This document shows, piece after piece, positions 1 to 7,902 of a stretch of 34,707 bases of DNA. Location of the stretch: the NCBI GenBank assembly GCA_020848295.1, contig JADLAI010000185.1, forward strand, positions 1-34,707, read 5' to 3'. This DNA comes from Flavobacteriales bacterium. Lineage in GTDB: Bacteria; Bacteroidota; Bacteroidia; Flavobacteriales_F; PHOS-HE28. Each line of letters starts with the position of its first letter. The stretch's first letter is position 1. A program made the position numbers and the translations under genes. Under the pieces are notes generated by a model. It did not search any database and had not been told where the DNA came from. It saw only the letters and a program-made list of their open reading frames with translations.

Positions 1-424
1 TCATGTCGTTGATCATGCACTGCAGGCCCATGGCGCGGCCATCGTCAGGCTGGTATATGCGCCCGATGCCGTAGGCCTCAAGCTCCTTGATCTCCTCGGG
101 AAGGATGGTCACTCCTCCCCCGCCGAAGATCTTGATGTGCCCCGCGCCCTTCTCCTTCAGCAGGTCGTACATGTACTTGAAGTACTCCATGTGCCCGCCC
201 TGATAGCTCGTCATCGCGATCGCGTGGGCATCCTCTTGGATCGCGGTGTTCACCACGTCCTCCACGCTGCGGTCGTGCCCCAGGTGGATCACCTCGGCGC
301 CGGTGCTCTGGATGATCCGCCGCATGATGTTGATGGCGGCATCGTGCCCATCGAAGAGCGAGGCGGCGGTAACAACGCGGATCTTGTGCTTGGGGACGTA
401 GGGAGGGGCTGAGACAGCGGACAT
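1..424 (-). CDS. icmF: Fused isobutyryl-CoA mutase, N-terminal part (B12-binding domain), cut by window edge
   Basis: The first 141 codons read from ATG at 424 down to the window edge. The visible part is a cobalamin-binding domain: residues about 15-40 contain [15 protein letters not shown], the DxH-containing lower-ligand loop in the form typical of IcmF, followed by [30 protein letters not shown] and [13 protein letters not shown]. IcmF proteins are about 1,090 residues: an N-terminal B12 domain, a MeaI-like GTPase chaperone and a mutase barrel. They interconvert isobutyryl-CoA and butyryl-CoA or related acyl-CoAs. Only the B12 domain is seen here, so the fused architecture is inferred from the N-terminal position of the domain. 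In ordinary methylmalonyl-CoA mutase the B12 domain is C-terminal. A stand-alone small B12 subunit is the alternative and cannot be excluded without the missing 3' part. Confidence 0.8.
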   Translation of the reverse strand, partial: MSAVSAPPYVPKHKIRVVTAASLFDGHDAAINIMRRIIQSTGAEVIHLGHDRSVEDVVNTAIQEDAHAIAMTSYQGGHMEYFKYMYDLLKEKGAGHIKIFGGGGVTILPEEIKELEAYGIGRIYQPDDGRAMGLQCMINDM

Positions 425-645
425 GGTGCGAAAATACCGGAGAGGAAGGGAAGAAAGATGGTTCTGGTCCAGTCCATCGCAACCCATGGTGATCAGACCG
501 ATGCGTCGTGTAGCCTGGCCGGTCCTCGGCATTCGCCATCACCTGAGCGATCCGGATCCAGAATGGGCACTATCCCCCCCGCTGTTCCCCACCCGGACAC
601 CTCATCCAGCGCGCCCCGGATGTGCATAGCGCCGGTATCCCCCCT
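425..645. other. Intergenic region upstream of icmF
   Basis: About 220 bases between the adenylate cyclase stop and the icmF start. No convincing gene or terminator is visible. On the minus strand TATTTTCG at 436-429 resembles a Bacteroidota -7 element close to the icmF start, and a 10-bp palindrome GATCCGGATC lies at 549-558. Neither is strong on its own. Confidence 0.3.
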
Positions 646-2523
646 TCAAACCGCCCGTACTTCCTCCACGAACCACATCTCCAGCTCCCCCATTCCCTTG
701 ACACTGATCCTGCCGCGTGGGGTGAAGACAAGGTCCTGATGTTCCTTCACCAATTCGTACGTGGCATGGCTGATATTCACCCGACCCACCTCCCCACTGC
801 TCTCCATGCGCGCCGCGGTATTCACGGTGGCTCCCCACACATCATACTGAAACTTGCAATCCCCCACCACCCCTGCCACGACCGCACCGGTGTGGATCCC
901 GCACCGCATATTGAAATACGTTTGGTTCGAACCACTCCGCTCCGCTGCCCGTTCACCCACCCACCGTTGCATGGCCAGCGCCGCCCGTACGGTATTCACG
1001 GCGCTATCCGGCTTTGATTCGGGCAACCCGCCTGCGCACATGTACGCATCGCCGATCGTCTTGATCTTCTCCAAGCCGAATTGCCGGGCGATCCGATCGA
1101 ACGCTCGGAAATAGGTATCGATCAAGGCGACCAGCTCCTTCGCGCTCATCCGTTCACTGAGGATCGCAAAGTCCGTGAAGTCCGTGAAGAGGATGCTTAC
1201 CGACTCCACATCCTTCGCTACCGTGTGTCCACTCGCCTTCAACTCCTCGGCCACACTATGCGGCAGGATGTTGAGCAGTAGGCGTTCTCCCTTGGCACGC
1301 TCGGTATCGATCTGGTTGCGTGACCTTCGCATATGATCCAGTCGGCTCCAAAGACCGATCGCCAGCAGTAGTGCGAAGACGACCCCCACCGAGAATACCC
1401 TTTTTTGCGACCATTCCTGGGTGATGCGCATCTGATACTTGAGGTCGGCAGCCTGCTGTACTTTCAGTCGCTGCAGGCTATCTGCCAGTAACTGACGCTC
1501 AAAAGCGTAATTCATCTCCACCGACATAAGCCCTTTGGTGCGCTCCCTGCTCAGCAGACTGTCCTGGATCACCAGCATGCGTTGCAGCGCGGTCAATGCC
1601 CTTCCCGCATCGCCTTGGGCCTCGAATGCACGGTATAGGCACTCCTGGCACATCTTCTGAATGCTCAGGTATCCCAACCGTTCCGCCAACCGGAGCCCTT
1701 CCTCACAATGGGCACGTCCCTGGCCGAGCCGCCGAGCATCCACCTCCACCTGCCCGACCATTGCCAGTGTCTGGGCCTTCAACATGGGATTCTTTCCTTT
1801 TCCGAGGGTCGCCAAGGCGTTATGGAGGTAATACAACGCACTATCCGTGCGTCCCATCCGTGCAAGGCAACTACCGAGATTGGCATAACAAATGGCCACC
1901 CACTCACCACCACCCATACGCTTCCGATAGGCCAGGCTCAACCGGTGATAGATCAAGGCGCTGTCCGGTCTTCCCAACTCCTCCAGCGCACTTCCCAGGT
2001 TACCGTATAGGATCGCGATCTGGTTTGTTTGTTCACGTCTGACCCGGATGGCCAGGCTCTTCCCATACAGCTCGATGGCCTCCTTGTAATTCCCCGCATT
2101 GTGATGAAGTGCTCCGATGGAATTATACACGGTCGCCGCTCCGTCCGGATCCTCGATCAAATCATAGATCCGAAGGGCATCATACAGGTCCTGTAACGCG
2201 CCTTGGAGATCGCCGACGACCTGTCGCACGGCGGCTCGCTCCACCAGCACTTTGCTGATCGCGACCGAATCGGCCAGCTCGATGGCGTTCAAATATGCCT
2301 CTTCCAGGTAGGCCTTCGCCTTCTCCAGGTCTCCGGCTCTTAGTTCGGTGGCTGACCGATCCACCAGGATCCGCCAATCCTTTACGTCCGCCCCTGACGT
2401 GAACCGAGGCACGACGGCCAAAAGAACGAATAGCAGTCGGCACCAACAGGCCCACGATCGGCCAGGCACCTTCGTCCCGTCAGGCGGATCACCATCGATC
2501 GTATGAACGCCGCCGATGGCCAT
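646..2523 (-). CDS. Membrane-bound class III adenylate cyclase with TPR sensor region
   Basis: Encodes 625 residues from ATG at 2523. The open frame continues to 2592, but a good promoter lies inside that extension, so the inner start is preferred. Layout: N-terminal hydrophobic signal (about 29-40), tetratricopeptide repeats (about 60-330), coiled coil, one membrane helix (about 377-395), then a class III nucleotidyl cyclase domain (about 430-620). Catalytic residues are all present: metal-binding Asp448 (LFTDFTDF) and Asp492 (KTIGDAYM), adenine-selecting Lys488 and Asp561 (YDVWGATVN), and transition-state Asn568 and Arg572. Lys/Asp rather than Glu/Cys argues for cAMP, not cGMP. The TPR part is probably periplasmic and the cyclase cytoplasmic. 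The signal that controls it is unknown. It stands alone in its transcription unit, divergent from the gene at 2710. Confidence 0.88.
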   Translation of the reverse strand: MAIGGVHTIDGDPPDGTKVPGRSWACWCRLLFVLLAVVPRFTSGADVKDWRILVDRSATELRAGDLEKAKAYLEEAYLNAIELADSVAISKVLVERAAVRQVVGDLQGALQDLYDALRIYDLIEDPDGAATVYNSIGALHHNAGNYKEAIELYGKSLAIRVRREQTNQIAILYGNLGSALEELGRPDSALIYHRLSLAYRKRMGGGEWVAICYANLGSCLARMGRTDSALYYLHNALATLGKGKNPMLKAQTLAMVGQVEVDARRLGQGRAHCEEGLRLAERLGYLSIQKMCQECLYRAFEAQGDAGRALTALQRMLVIQDSLLSRERTKGLMSVEMNYAFERQLLADSLQRLKVQQAADLKYQMRITQEWSQKRVFSVGVVFALLLAIGLWSRLDHMRRSRNQIDTERAKGERLLLNILPHSVAEELKASGHTVAKDVESVSILFTDFTDFAILSERMSAKELVALIDTYFRAFDRIARQFGLEKIKTIGDAYMCAGGLPESKPDSAVNTVRAALAMQRWVGERAAERSGSNQTYFNMRCGIHTGAVVAGVVGDCKFQYDVWGATVNTAARMESSGEVGRVNISHATYELVKEHQDLVFTPRGRISVKGMGELEMWFVEEVRAV

Positions 2524-2562
2524 GGAACAGGTTGATGACCGCCCTTCGTTGGTTGTGTGATC

Positions 2563-2592
2563 CAAAGTAAGGAATAGGCCCCGCATTTCCAA
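2563..2592 (-). promoter_or_regulatory. Candidate promoter of the adenylate cyclase gene
   Basis: On the minus strand TTG (2592-2590), a 20-base spacer and TACTTTG (2569-2563) match the Bacteroidota -33/-7 pattern in element and spacing. This places transcription start near 2557 and gives a leader of about 33 bases to the ATG at 2523. It supports the downstream start codon. Confidence 0.5.
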
Positions 2593-2596
2593 TACC

Positions 2597-2651
2597 GAAG
2601 GACCCTACCGCGTACCTGCCCGCCCATTCCGGAAGGACCCTGCCGCATACC
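2597..2651. repeat. Imperfect 20-bp direct repeat between divergent promoters
   Basis: GAAGGACCCTACCGCGTACC (2597-2616) and GAAGGACCCTGCCGCATACC (2632-2651) match at 18 of 20 positions with a 35-bp period. They lie just upstream of the candidate -33 elements of both the adenylate cyclase (minus) and the 2710 gene (plus). That position suits a shared activator site; the factor is unknown. Confidence 0.5.
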
Positions 2652-2659
2652 AGCCGCTA

Positions 2660-2690
2660 TTGGGACCGACCCTGCAAATCCCTATATTTC
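2660..2690 (+). promoter_or_regulatory. Candidate promoter of the 2710 gene
   Basis: TTG at 2660-2662, a 20-base spacer and TATATTTC at 2683-2690 (one base off TAnnTTTG) precede the ATG at 2710 by about 20 bases. Confidence 0.45.
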
Positions 2691-2709
2691 GTTCACAAGA
2701 TCCAATCAC

Positions 2710-3336
2710 ATGTCCGATCGCAATAACATCAAACCCTTCCGTACCACCTTACTGTTCGTCGGCGGCTGTGCCGTTGGCGCGGTGGTCGGCTACCTCTTCA
2801 AACCGGCACCCGTCGCCGAACCATGCCCACCCGAAGGGAACCCCTTGATCGAGGCGGTCGCGGCGTTCGACGCCACCACACTGAGCGAAATGCTGTCCTC
2901 TGCAAATGCCGTCCGGTTCTATCACGGCAACGACGGTACGAACAACACGTCCGTCGCCGGGCCGGTCGATGGATCCGGCAAACACCTGCCCACGGACCGG
3001 CCGATCTTCCATCGGTATGATGGCTTCTTCGGGACCGGGCCAGTGATCACAAGTATCGACGAAACCGTTGCCAAGGAAGTGGTGACCAGAGCGAACCCGA
3101 CCTGGAGCATCGACCTCCAGAAAGTGGCCGTTCAATCGATGCTGAATACGCCGGACTGCAAGGCCATCGCACTCGTTGAACGCATGACCAGCGATGGTAT
3201 CCCGACATTTGATCTGGTCCCGGTGAAATACGACCAAGGGAAATACCGCCAGGTGGGCACGGTGCGGCACACGATCATTGGTATGCCTTGTCCCAATTAT
3301 TGTGGGGAAAAGGACAATTACCTGCACATGCATTGA
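2710..3336 (+). CDS. Hypothetical membrane-anchored protein
   Basis: A 208-residue protein I do not recognise. Residues about 12-30 form one hydrophobic segment with several glycines (LLFVGGCAVGAVVGYLF), probably a signal anchor with a periplasmic C-terminal domain. The rest is soluble, with a Pro-Cys-Pro-Pro stretch near residue 38 and a Cys-Pro-x-x-Cys pair near the C-terminus (MPCPNYCGEKD). The ATG at 2710 fits the promoter-like sequence just upstream. It is a single gene, divergent from the adenylate cyclase and convergent with the carbonic anhydrase. Shared repeats in the divergent promoter region suggest it may be co-regulated with the cyclase, but nothing in the protein shows a function. 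Confidence 0.7.
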   Translation: MSDRNNIKPFRTTLLFVGGCAVGAVVGYLFKPAPVAEPCPPEGNPLIEAVAAFDATTLSEMLSSANAVRFYHGNDGTNNTSVAGPVDGSGKHLPTDRPIFHRYDGFFGTGPVITSIDETVAKEVVTRANPTWSIDLQKVAVQSMLNTPDCKAIALVERMTSDGIPTFDLVPVKYDQGKYRQVGTVRHTIIGMPCPNYCGEKDNYLHMH

Positions 3337-3411
3337 AGCGGACCGCGCGAACAGGTGCCCGCCCGGTGTCCTACGTACCGCATCGGAACCTGATGGGCTA
3401 CGCGGACCTTT

Positions 3412-4053
3412 TCAACGCGATGCCCCGAGGTCGTAAATGGCCTGGATGTCCCGAAGCCGCGCCTCGAAGTCGATCCTCAGGTCGATCAACCGGCCGGTAC
3501 CGATATCGAACACCCAGCCATGCACCTGCGGGGTGCGGTCCTTGAGGTAGCTCTTCTGCACCACAGCGGTCTTAAGCACGTTGATGCACTGCTCCTCCAC
3601 GTTCAGTTCCACGAGCCGGCGGTATCGCTGGCCCTCGTCGCGAATGGCATCCAATTCCAGCCGGTGCAAGCGGTAGACATCGCGGATGCTGCGCAACCAC
3701 GGATTCAGCAGGCCAAGGTCCTGGGCCTGCATGGCAGCACGTACACCACCACAGAAATAGTGGCCGCACACCACCACATGCTTCACGTGCAGGAAACCCA
3801 CGGCATACTCGATCACGCTCAAGGCGTTGAGGTCGTTGCTCCCCACCATGTTGGCGAGGTTGCGGTGCACGAAGACCTCACCGGGCTTCATGCCCATGAG
3901 TTCCTCCGCTGTTACACGGCTGTCGCTGCACCCGATGTACAGGATACCCGGCTCCTGACCTTGGGCAAGATGTGCGAAGAAGTCCGCATCCGAAGCCGTG
4001 TTCTTCTCGATCCATCGCTGGTTGTTCTCGAATACGCGGTCGTATAGGCTCAT
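3412..4053 (-). CDS. Beta-class carbonic anhydrase
   Basis: Encodes 213 residues from ATG at 4053 (MSLYDRVFENNQRW), the usual size and N-terminus for this family. The frame stays open upstream to 4311, but that extension has no family counterpart. Catalyses reversible CO2 hydration to bicarbonate in the cytoplasm. Zinc ligands are visible as Cys42, His98 and Cys101 (IGCSDSR and CGHYFCGG), and Asp44/Arg46 form the conserved dyad. Residues FVHRNLANMV and VIEYAVGFL are also typical. The gene is monocistronic and convergent with the 2710 gene. A TACCTTG element at 4184-4178 on its strand could be a promoter with a long leader of about 120 bases. Confidence 0.93.
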   Translation of the reverse strand: MSLYDRVFENNQRWIEKNTASDADFFAHLAQGQEPGILYIGCSDSRVTAEELMGMKPGEVFVHRNLANMVGSNDLNALSVIEYAVGFLHVKHVVVCGHYFCGGVRAAMQAQDLGLLNPWLRSIRDVYRLHRLELDAIRDEGQRYRRLVELNVEEQCINVLKTAVVQKSYLKDRTPQVHGWVFDIGTGRLIDLRIDFEARLRDIQAIYDLGASR

Positions 4054-4380
4054 GGTGTGTTGGTGTTGCGCCAGGCTCCGTGCCAAATGCGAGGTCTGAT
4101 GATCGATGTGGTCACCGATCCTGTCCGATGGCGGACTGGTGGTGCAGCAAGGCCACTTCCGTTCCCAGTTCCACGGGCAAGGTACGTGAACTACCGTCTT
4201 TCTGAACCGTTGATGAAGACACGCCCCCTGCCTTTCCACACGGGCCATGCCAAAGGGTGCGAAAGTGAGCGGATGCGAAGATCGCTCGCACGCTCGCATC
4301 CTTTCACCCATGATCGGCCGAACCCTTCACACCGTACAAGAACATGCCCGTTGGAACCTCCCTACGGGATCCATCATCCA
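4054..4380. other. Gene-free region upstream of carbonic anhydrase, with an inverted repeat
   Basis: About 327 bases without a convincing gene; open frames crossing it have no recognisable product. It holds a possible carbonic anhydrase promoter element (TACCTTG, minus strand, 4184-4178) and a hairpin: GGATGCGA (4271-4278) pairs with TCGCATCC (4294-4301), flanked by GTGA (4265-4268) and TCAC (4304-4307). No T-run follows on either strand, so it is not a standard terminator. Confidence 0.45.
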
Positions 4381-4965
4381 TCAGATGCGATGTATGCCCG
4401 GTTCCGGAGGAAAGAGGTAGGTCGTGGGCTTGATCCCTGTCGGATCCGTGATCGCCTCTGCCTTGCCGAACACCTTGCGATACAAGTGCCAGGCGAGGAG
4501 GGCGGTGGCCAGGGCGAGGCCATGCTTCACGAGGGAGGTCCAGGGCAATGCTCCTTTCATCAATTCACCCACATCGCCGAAGAGCCCGAGCGCACCCGCA
4601 CCATTCACGACCACAAGCAGAGGAAGTACCTCGCCACGCCATCGGAATAAGGCGACACCCAGGAACAGGCTCGCGAACGGAAGCGCCCGGAGCAAGGACA
4701 GAATAGTGTCAGCACCGGAGGCCATTCCTGCCCAGCGATCCACGAGATGCATCAGGGCTGTAAGACCGATGACCAGGAGCAACCCCTGATGGACCGCAGC
4801 ATATTCCGCACGTGCAGCCTCTGAGGGCACATAGCGCACCACGCCGGCCACCCGTTCGGGTGTTGCATCCGGGAACTCCAGGACCAGGGTATCGTACAGG
4901 TGTTGCCTGGAATATCCGTATCCCACGAGTTCATCGGCCTTTGCCCGGATCCGTTTGGTGCTCAT
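4381..4965 (-). CDS. Hypothetical multi-pass membrane protein
   Basis: A 194-residue protein with a soluble N-terminal region of about 55 residues rich in charged amino acids, then about four hydrophobic segments (about 62-76, 88-106, 112-130 and 143-160) and a short polar tail. No known motif is recognised. The start at 4965 is the first ATG, with a TACCTTG element only about 8 bases upstream (4979-4973), which would give a very short leader or a leaderless message. It is followed downstream by the gene-free region before carbonic anhydrase and preceded by the small protein ending at 5037. Function unknown. Confidence 0.7.
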   Translation of the reverse strand: MSTKRIRAKADELVGYGYSRQHLYDTLVLEFPDATPERVAGVVRYVPSEAARAEYAAVHQGLLLVIGLTALMHLVDRWAGMASGADTILSLLRALPFASLFLGVALFRWRGEVLPLLVVVNGAGALGLFGDVGELMKGALPWTSLVKHGLALATALLAWHLYRKVFGKAEAITDPTGIKPTTYLFPPEPGIHRI

Positions 4966-5036
4966 GAGGCTCCAAGGTAGTTGTCGCCGGGTGTGGCTCC
5001 CCTACCGCTCATACGCCCCGAAACCCGTTGGACCCT

Positions 5037-5558
5037 TCAGGCCAGGTAGCGCTGCAGCCATGTGGCGTGCAATGGCATCGCGAAGCGTGTGCGTAGGTCG
5101 CCAAGGGTGGGCACAAGGTCGTCGTAGACCAAGGTATCCGGTGTGACCCTACCTTCCTTCAGAAGTGCGGGAAGATCCTGTAAACGGCAACTGGTGACCC
5201 CGTCCGCCGCCTCGAACACCACCACCATGCGGTCGGTGAGCATGAGGTTGAGGTCGTGCTCCAGGCTGTGGATGAAGCTGATGCTCTTATCGATGCTACA
5301 GCCGCTTGCCAGGGCCTGATCCTCGTCCACGGCCACCACCACGAAGCGGTCGTGCAGCACTTCCACGGTGGCATCGAGCGGCGACCCGTGCGCAGCCCAC
5401 GTGCTGGTGAACACCTGGCCGCGATCGCGCACCAGGTTCTGCTCCGCGTGGCTCAGGTCCCGTGCGGCCTTATACACCCAGATCCGGGCATGGTCAGGCA
5501 GGTCGACGAGACGTCCAAGCGATTTGAGGGAGGCGGCTGCAGGCGCGGTAGCGGTCAT
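5037..5558 (-). CDS. Conserved Bacteroidota protein commonly mislabelled 'ABC transporter ATPase'
   Basis: Encodes 173 residues (WVYKAARDLSHAEQN, FVVVAVDEDQALASGCSIDKS, LVYDDLVPTLGDL). In Flavobacteriia a similar protein of about 160 residues sits next to two (Fe-S)-binding proteins and is often annotated as an ABC transporter ATPase. Here I see no Walker A loop, signature motif or Walker B, so ATPase function is not supported. It is the last gene of the amidase-MCE-FeS-FeS string, 96 bases after the Fe-S protein gene, and has its own promoter-like TACCTTG (5600-5594) about 36 bases before the start. The stable neighbourhood suggests a link to the Fe-S oxidoreductase. The product is probably soluble and cytoplasmic, since no signal or membrane segment is seen. 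Confidence 0.75.
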   Translation of the reverse strand: MTATAPAAASLKSLGRLVDLPDHARIWVYKAARDLSHAEQNLVRDRGQVFTSTWAAHGSPLDATVEVLHDRFVVVAVDEDQALASGCSIDKSISFIHSLEHDLNLMLTDRMVVVFEAADGVTSCRLQDLPALLKEGRVTPDTLVYDDLVPTLGDLRTRFAMPLHATWLQRYLA

Positions 5559-5654
5559 GATCGGTCACACGGTTCGTTCCACAAGCGGGCGGGCAAGGTA
5601 GGGCTTGGGACCAGTACCACGGATGGATGACGTGCGATAGGACGGGATCGCTGC

Positions 5655-6446
5655 CTACAGGTCCCCCGCCTCCGCCACGAGTTCGGCGATGTCCTTCACG
5701 ACCACGCCACCTTCCTTGTTGAAGTGCTTCACCCCATCGGTCAACATGGTGTTGCAGAACGGGCACCCGGCAGCGATCACATCCGGCGATGCCGCAAGCG
5801 CTTCCTCGCTCCGTTCCACGTTCACCTCCCGTGTGCCGGGTTCGGCCTCCTTGAACATCTGCGCTCCTCCGGCTCCGCAACACAGTCCCTTCTCCTTGCT
5901 CCGCTTCAACTCCACCAAGGCAGCGTCCAACTTCAGCAGTACTTCCCGCGGCGCTTCGTACTCGTTGTTGCCACGACCCAGGTAGCACGGGTCGTGGAAG
6001 GTGATCCGCTTCCCCTTGAAGCTGCCTCCTTCCACCTTGATGCGGCCCTCCTTCATGAGCGCATTGATGAACTGGGTGTGGTGCATCACTTCGTACGATC
6101 CACCCACGGCTGGATATTCGTTCTTGATCGTATTGAAACAATGCGGACAGGCCGTAACGATACGCCGCACCCCATAACCGTTCAGTACCGCAACGTTCTG
6201 CTGGGCCTGCATCTGGAAGAGGAACTCGTTGCCTGCCCGCCTGGCCGGGTCGCCGGTGCAGCTCTCTTCCTGGCCCAGGATCGCGAATTTGACATGGGCC
6301 GCGTTCAGGATCCGGACAAAGGCCTTGGTGATCCGCTTCGCACGGTCATCAAAACTACCGGCACAGCCTACCCAGAATAGGACTTCGGGCACTTCGCCCG
6401 CAGCCGCGAATTCGGCCATGGTGCGGATGGTCAAAGACTCGCTCAT
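5655..6446 (-). CDS. (Fe-S)-binding protein with two CCG (cysteine-rich) domains
   Basis: Encodes 263 residues related to the cysteine-rich parts of heterodisulfide reductase HdrB/HdrD, GlpC and LutA. The N-terminal half has Cys28 (VGCAGSFDDRA), Cys63, and Cys100/Cys103 (TACPHC). The C-terminal half is a full CCG unit with Cys154 (HDPCYLGRGN), Cys189-Cys190 (LCCGAGGA) and Cys228/Cys231 (GCPFC). The family binds an unusual Fe-S cluster and handles two-electron transfer at a soluble site. There is no signal peptide, so it is cytoplasmic. It follows the membrane Fe-S protein gene after a gap of 118 bases, and together they match HdrE/NarI-plus-HdrD-like modules. The likely role is passing electrons between a soluble partner such as ETF and menaquinone. 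The partner is inference. Confidence 0.87.
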   Translation of the reverse strand: MSESLTIRTMAEFAAAGEVPEVLFWVGCAGSFDDRAKRITKAFVRILNAAHVKFAILGQEESCTGDPARRAGNEFLFQMQAQQNVAVLNGYGVRRIVTACPHCFNTIKNEYPAVGGSYEVMHHTQFINALMKEGRIKVEGGSFKGKRITFHDPCYLGRGNNEYEAPREVLLKLDAALVELKRSKEKGLCCGAGGAQMFKEAEPGTREVNVERSEEALAASPDVIAAGCPFCNTMLTDGVKHFNKEGGVVVKDIAELVAEAGDL

Positions 6447-6564
6447 GGGCAGCGGGATGTGTTGTAGGCGCAGGGATCAGGACACGGACCACAAGTACCG
6501 ACCTGCCTGTCCGGCCATGGTTCGCACCAAGAAGGCGTTTTGGACTTTGTGACGTGTGCCTTTC

Positions 6565-7902
6565 TCATGAGTTCGTCCAATCCAACCGTTTATCCTGCCC
6601 GAAGGCCCAGGGCGCACCGTTGTTCTCCACGTTGTTGAACATGCTCGTCAGCGCCGGACGTGTCCTGCTTTCCTCCATGACCAGGTAGCGCCGCATCTCC
6701 AGGATGATGTTCACCGGATCGATGTTCACCGGACAGGCCTGGGTACACGCGTTACAGGTGGTGCATGCCCACAACTCCTCGTCGGTGATCCGGGTGTGCA
6801 GGCTCTTTCCATCATCCGCCCACTTCCCACCGGCATCGATCACCCGCCCCACTTCCTCCAGACGGTCGCGGGTATCCATCATGATCTTGCGCGGACTGAG
6901 CAGTTTGCCCGTGAGATTCGCGGGGCATACGCTCGTGCAACGACCACACTCGGTGCAGCTGTACGCGTCCATCAGGCTCTTCCAGCTCAGATCGAACACG
7001 TCCCTGGCGCCAAAGCGCTCGGTCATCTCCACCCCTGCCACCGCATGTGGTGCGGGTGGCTCCGGGGGCGGCACCGATGGGTCCATCATGCTCTTCACTT
7101 CATCGGCGATACGCGGCATGTTGGCCATCTCGGTACGTGGCTTCAGCTTGCTGTACCACACATTGGGGAATGCCAGCAGGATGTGGAGGTGCTTGCTCAC
7201 CACCAAGTAGTTCAGGAAGGCCAGGATGCCGATGATGTGGAACCACCAACACCCCCGTTCGATGGCGATGAGGCTGCCTGTGGAGAAGGAGGGAAGGGAG
7301 AAAAGACCGGCAATGGCCGAACTGACCGGGAACGCTCCCGCTACCACGTAATGCGTCTCGCCGCGTTGCTGCAAGGTCCAGTCCGCCGCGTTCATCAGCA
7401 GGAACGCGCTCATCAATGCGATCTCGGTGCAGAGGATCAGGTTGGCATCGGTCTTCGGCCAGCCGTCAAGCTCCTTCATCACCAGGCGCTTCAACCGGAG
7501 CACATTGCGGCGCACCAGGAAAATGGCACAGGCCACCCAAACCCCCACGGCCAATACTTCGAAGCTGCCGATGAGGAAGTCGTAGAGGCCACCGAGGAAC
7601 GACAGGATCCGATGCGTGCCGAAGATGCCGTCGATGAGGATCTCCAGCACCTCGATGTTGATGATGATGAAGCCCGCATAGACCACGATGTGCAGCAGAC
7701 CTGCGACGGGCCGTGCCACCATCTTGCTCTGGCCCAGCGCCACACGGGCCATCACCGCCCAGCGCTCGTTCCGGCGGTCGTTGATCACCTCATCGCGCCC
7801 CAGCAGGATGTTGCGCCGGATGCGCCTGACGTTGCGTGCGAAGAGCCAGGAGGCCGCGCCGACCAGGAGGATGAAGATGATGCTCGCGATGCCCATGGTC
7901 AT
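6565..7902 (-). CDS. Membrane 4Fe-4S dicluster protein with NarI/HdrE-like cytochrome b part
   Basis: Encodes 445 residues. The N-terminal 250 residues hold about five membrane helices, with His71, His97, His222, His238 and His240 near helix ends, candidates for b-heme ligation as in NarI-like subunits. The C-terminal part has two classic 4Fe-4S motifs: Cys316-319-322-326 (CTECGRCTSVCP) and Cys380-383-386-390 (CTTCNACTQACP). The protein should sit in the inner membrane and link menaquinone to the soluble CCG protein encoded next. Its ATG overlaps the TGA of the MCE gene by 4 bases (ATGA), which indicates translational coupling. Possible roles are ETF:menaquinone oxidoreductase or another HdrDE-like quinone reductase; the sequence alone does not decide. 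Confidence 0.87.
   Translation of the reverse strand: MTMGIASIIFILLVGAASWLFARNVRRIRRNILLGRDEVINDRRNERWAVMARVALGQSKMVARPVAGLLHIVVYAGFIIINIEVLEILIDGIFGTHRILSFLGGLYDFLIGSFEVLAVGVWVACAIFLVRRNVLRLKRLVMKELDGWPKTDANLILCTEIALMSAFLLMNAADWTLQQRGETHYVVAGAFPVSSAIAGLFSLPSFSTGSLIAIERGCWWFHIIGILAFLNYLVVSKHLHILLAFPNVWYSKLKPRTEMANMPRIADEVKSMMDPSVPPPEPPAPHAVAGVEMTERFGARDVFDLSWKSLMDAYSCTECGRCTSVCPANLTGKLLSPRKIMMDTRDRLEEVGRVIDAGGKWADDGKSLHTRITDEELWACTTCNACTQACPVNIDPVNIILEMRRYLVMEESRTRPALTSMFNNVENNGAPWAFGQDKRLDWTNS

Noticed and set aside
2524-2592. Upstream start for the adenylate cyclase (ATG 2592)
   Set aside because: This stretch contains a well-spaced TTG/TACTTTG promoter, and the extra residues add no signal or domain.
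4054-4311. N-terminal extension of carbonic anhydrase
   Set aside because: Beta-carbonic anhydrases start near MSLYDRVFENN; the extra 86 residues have no family counterpart.
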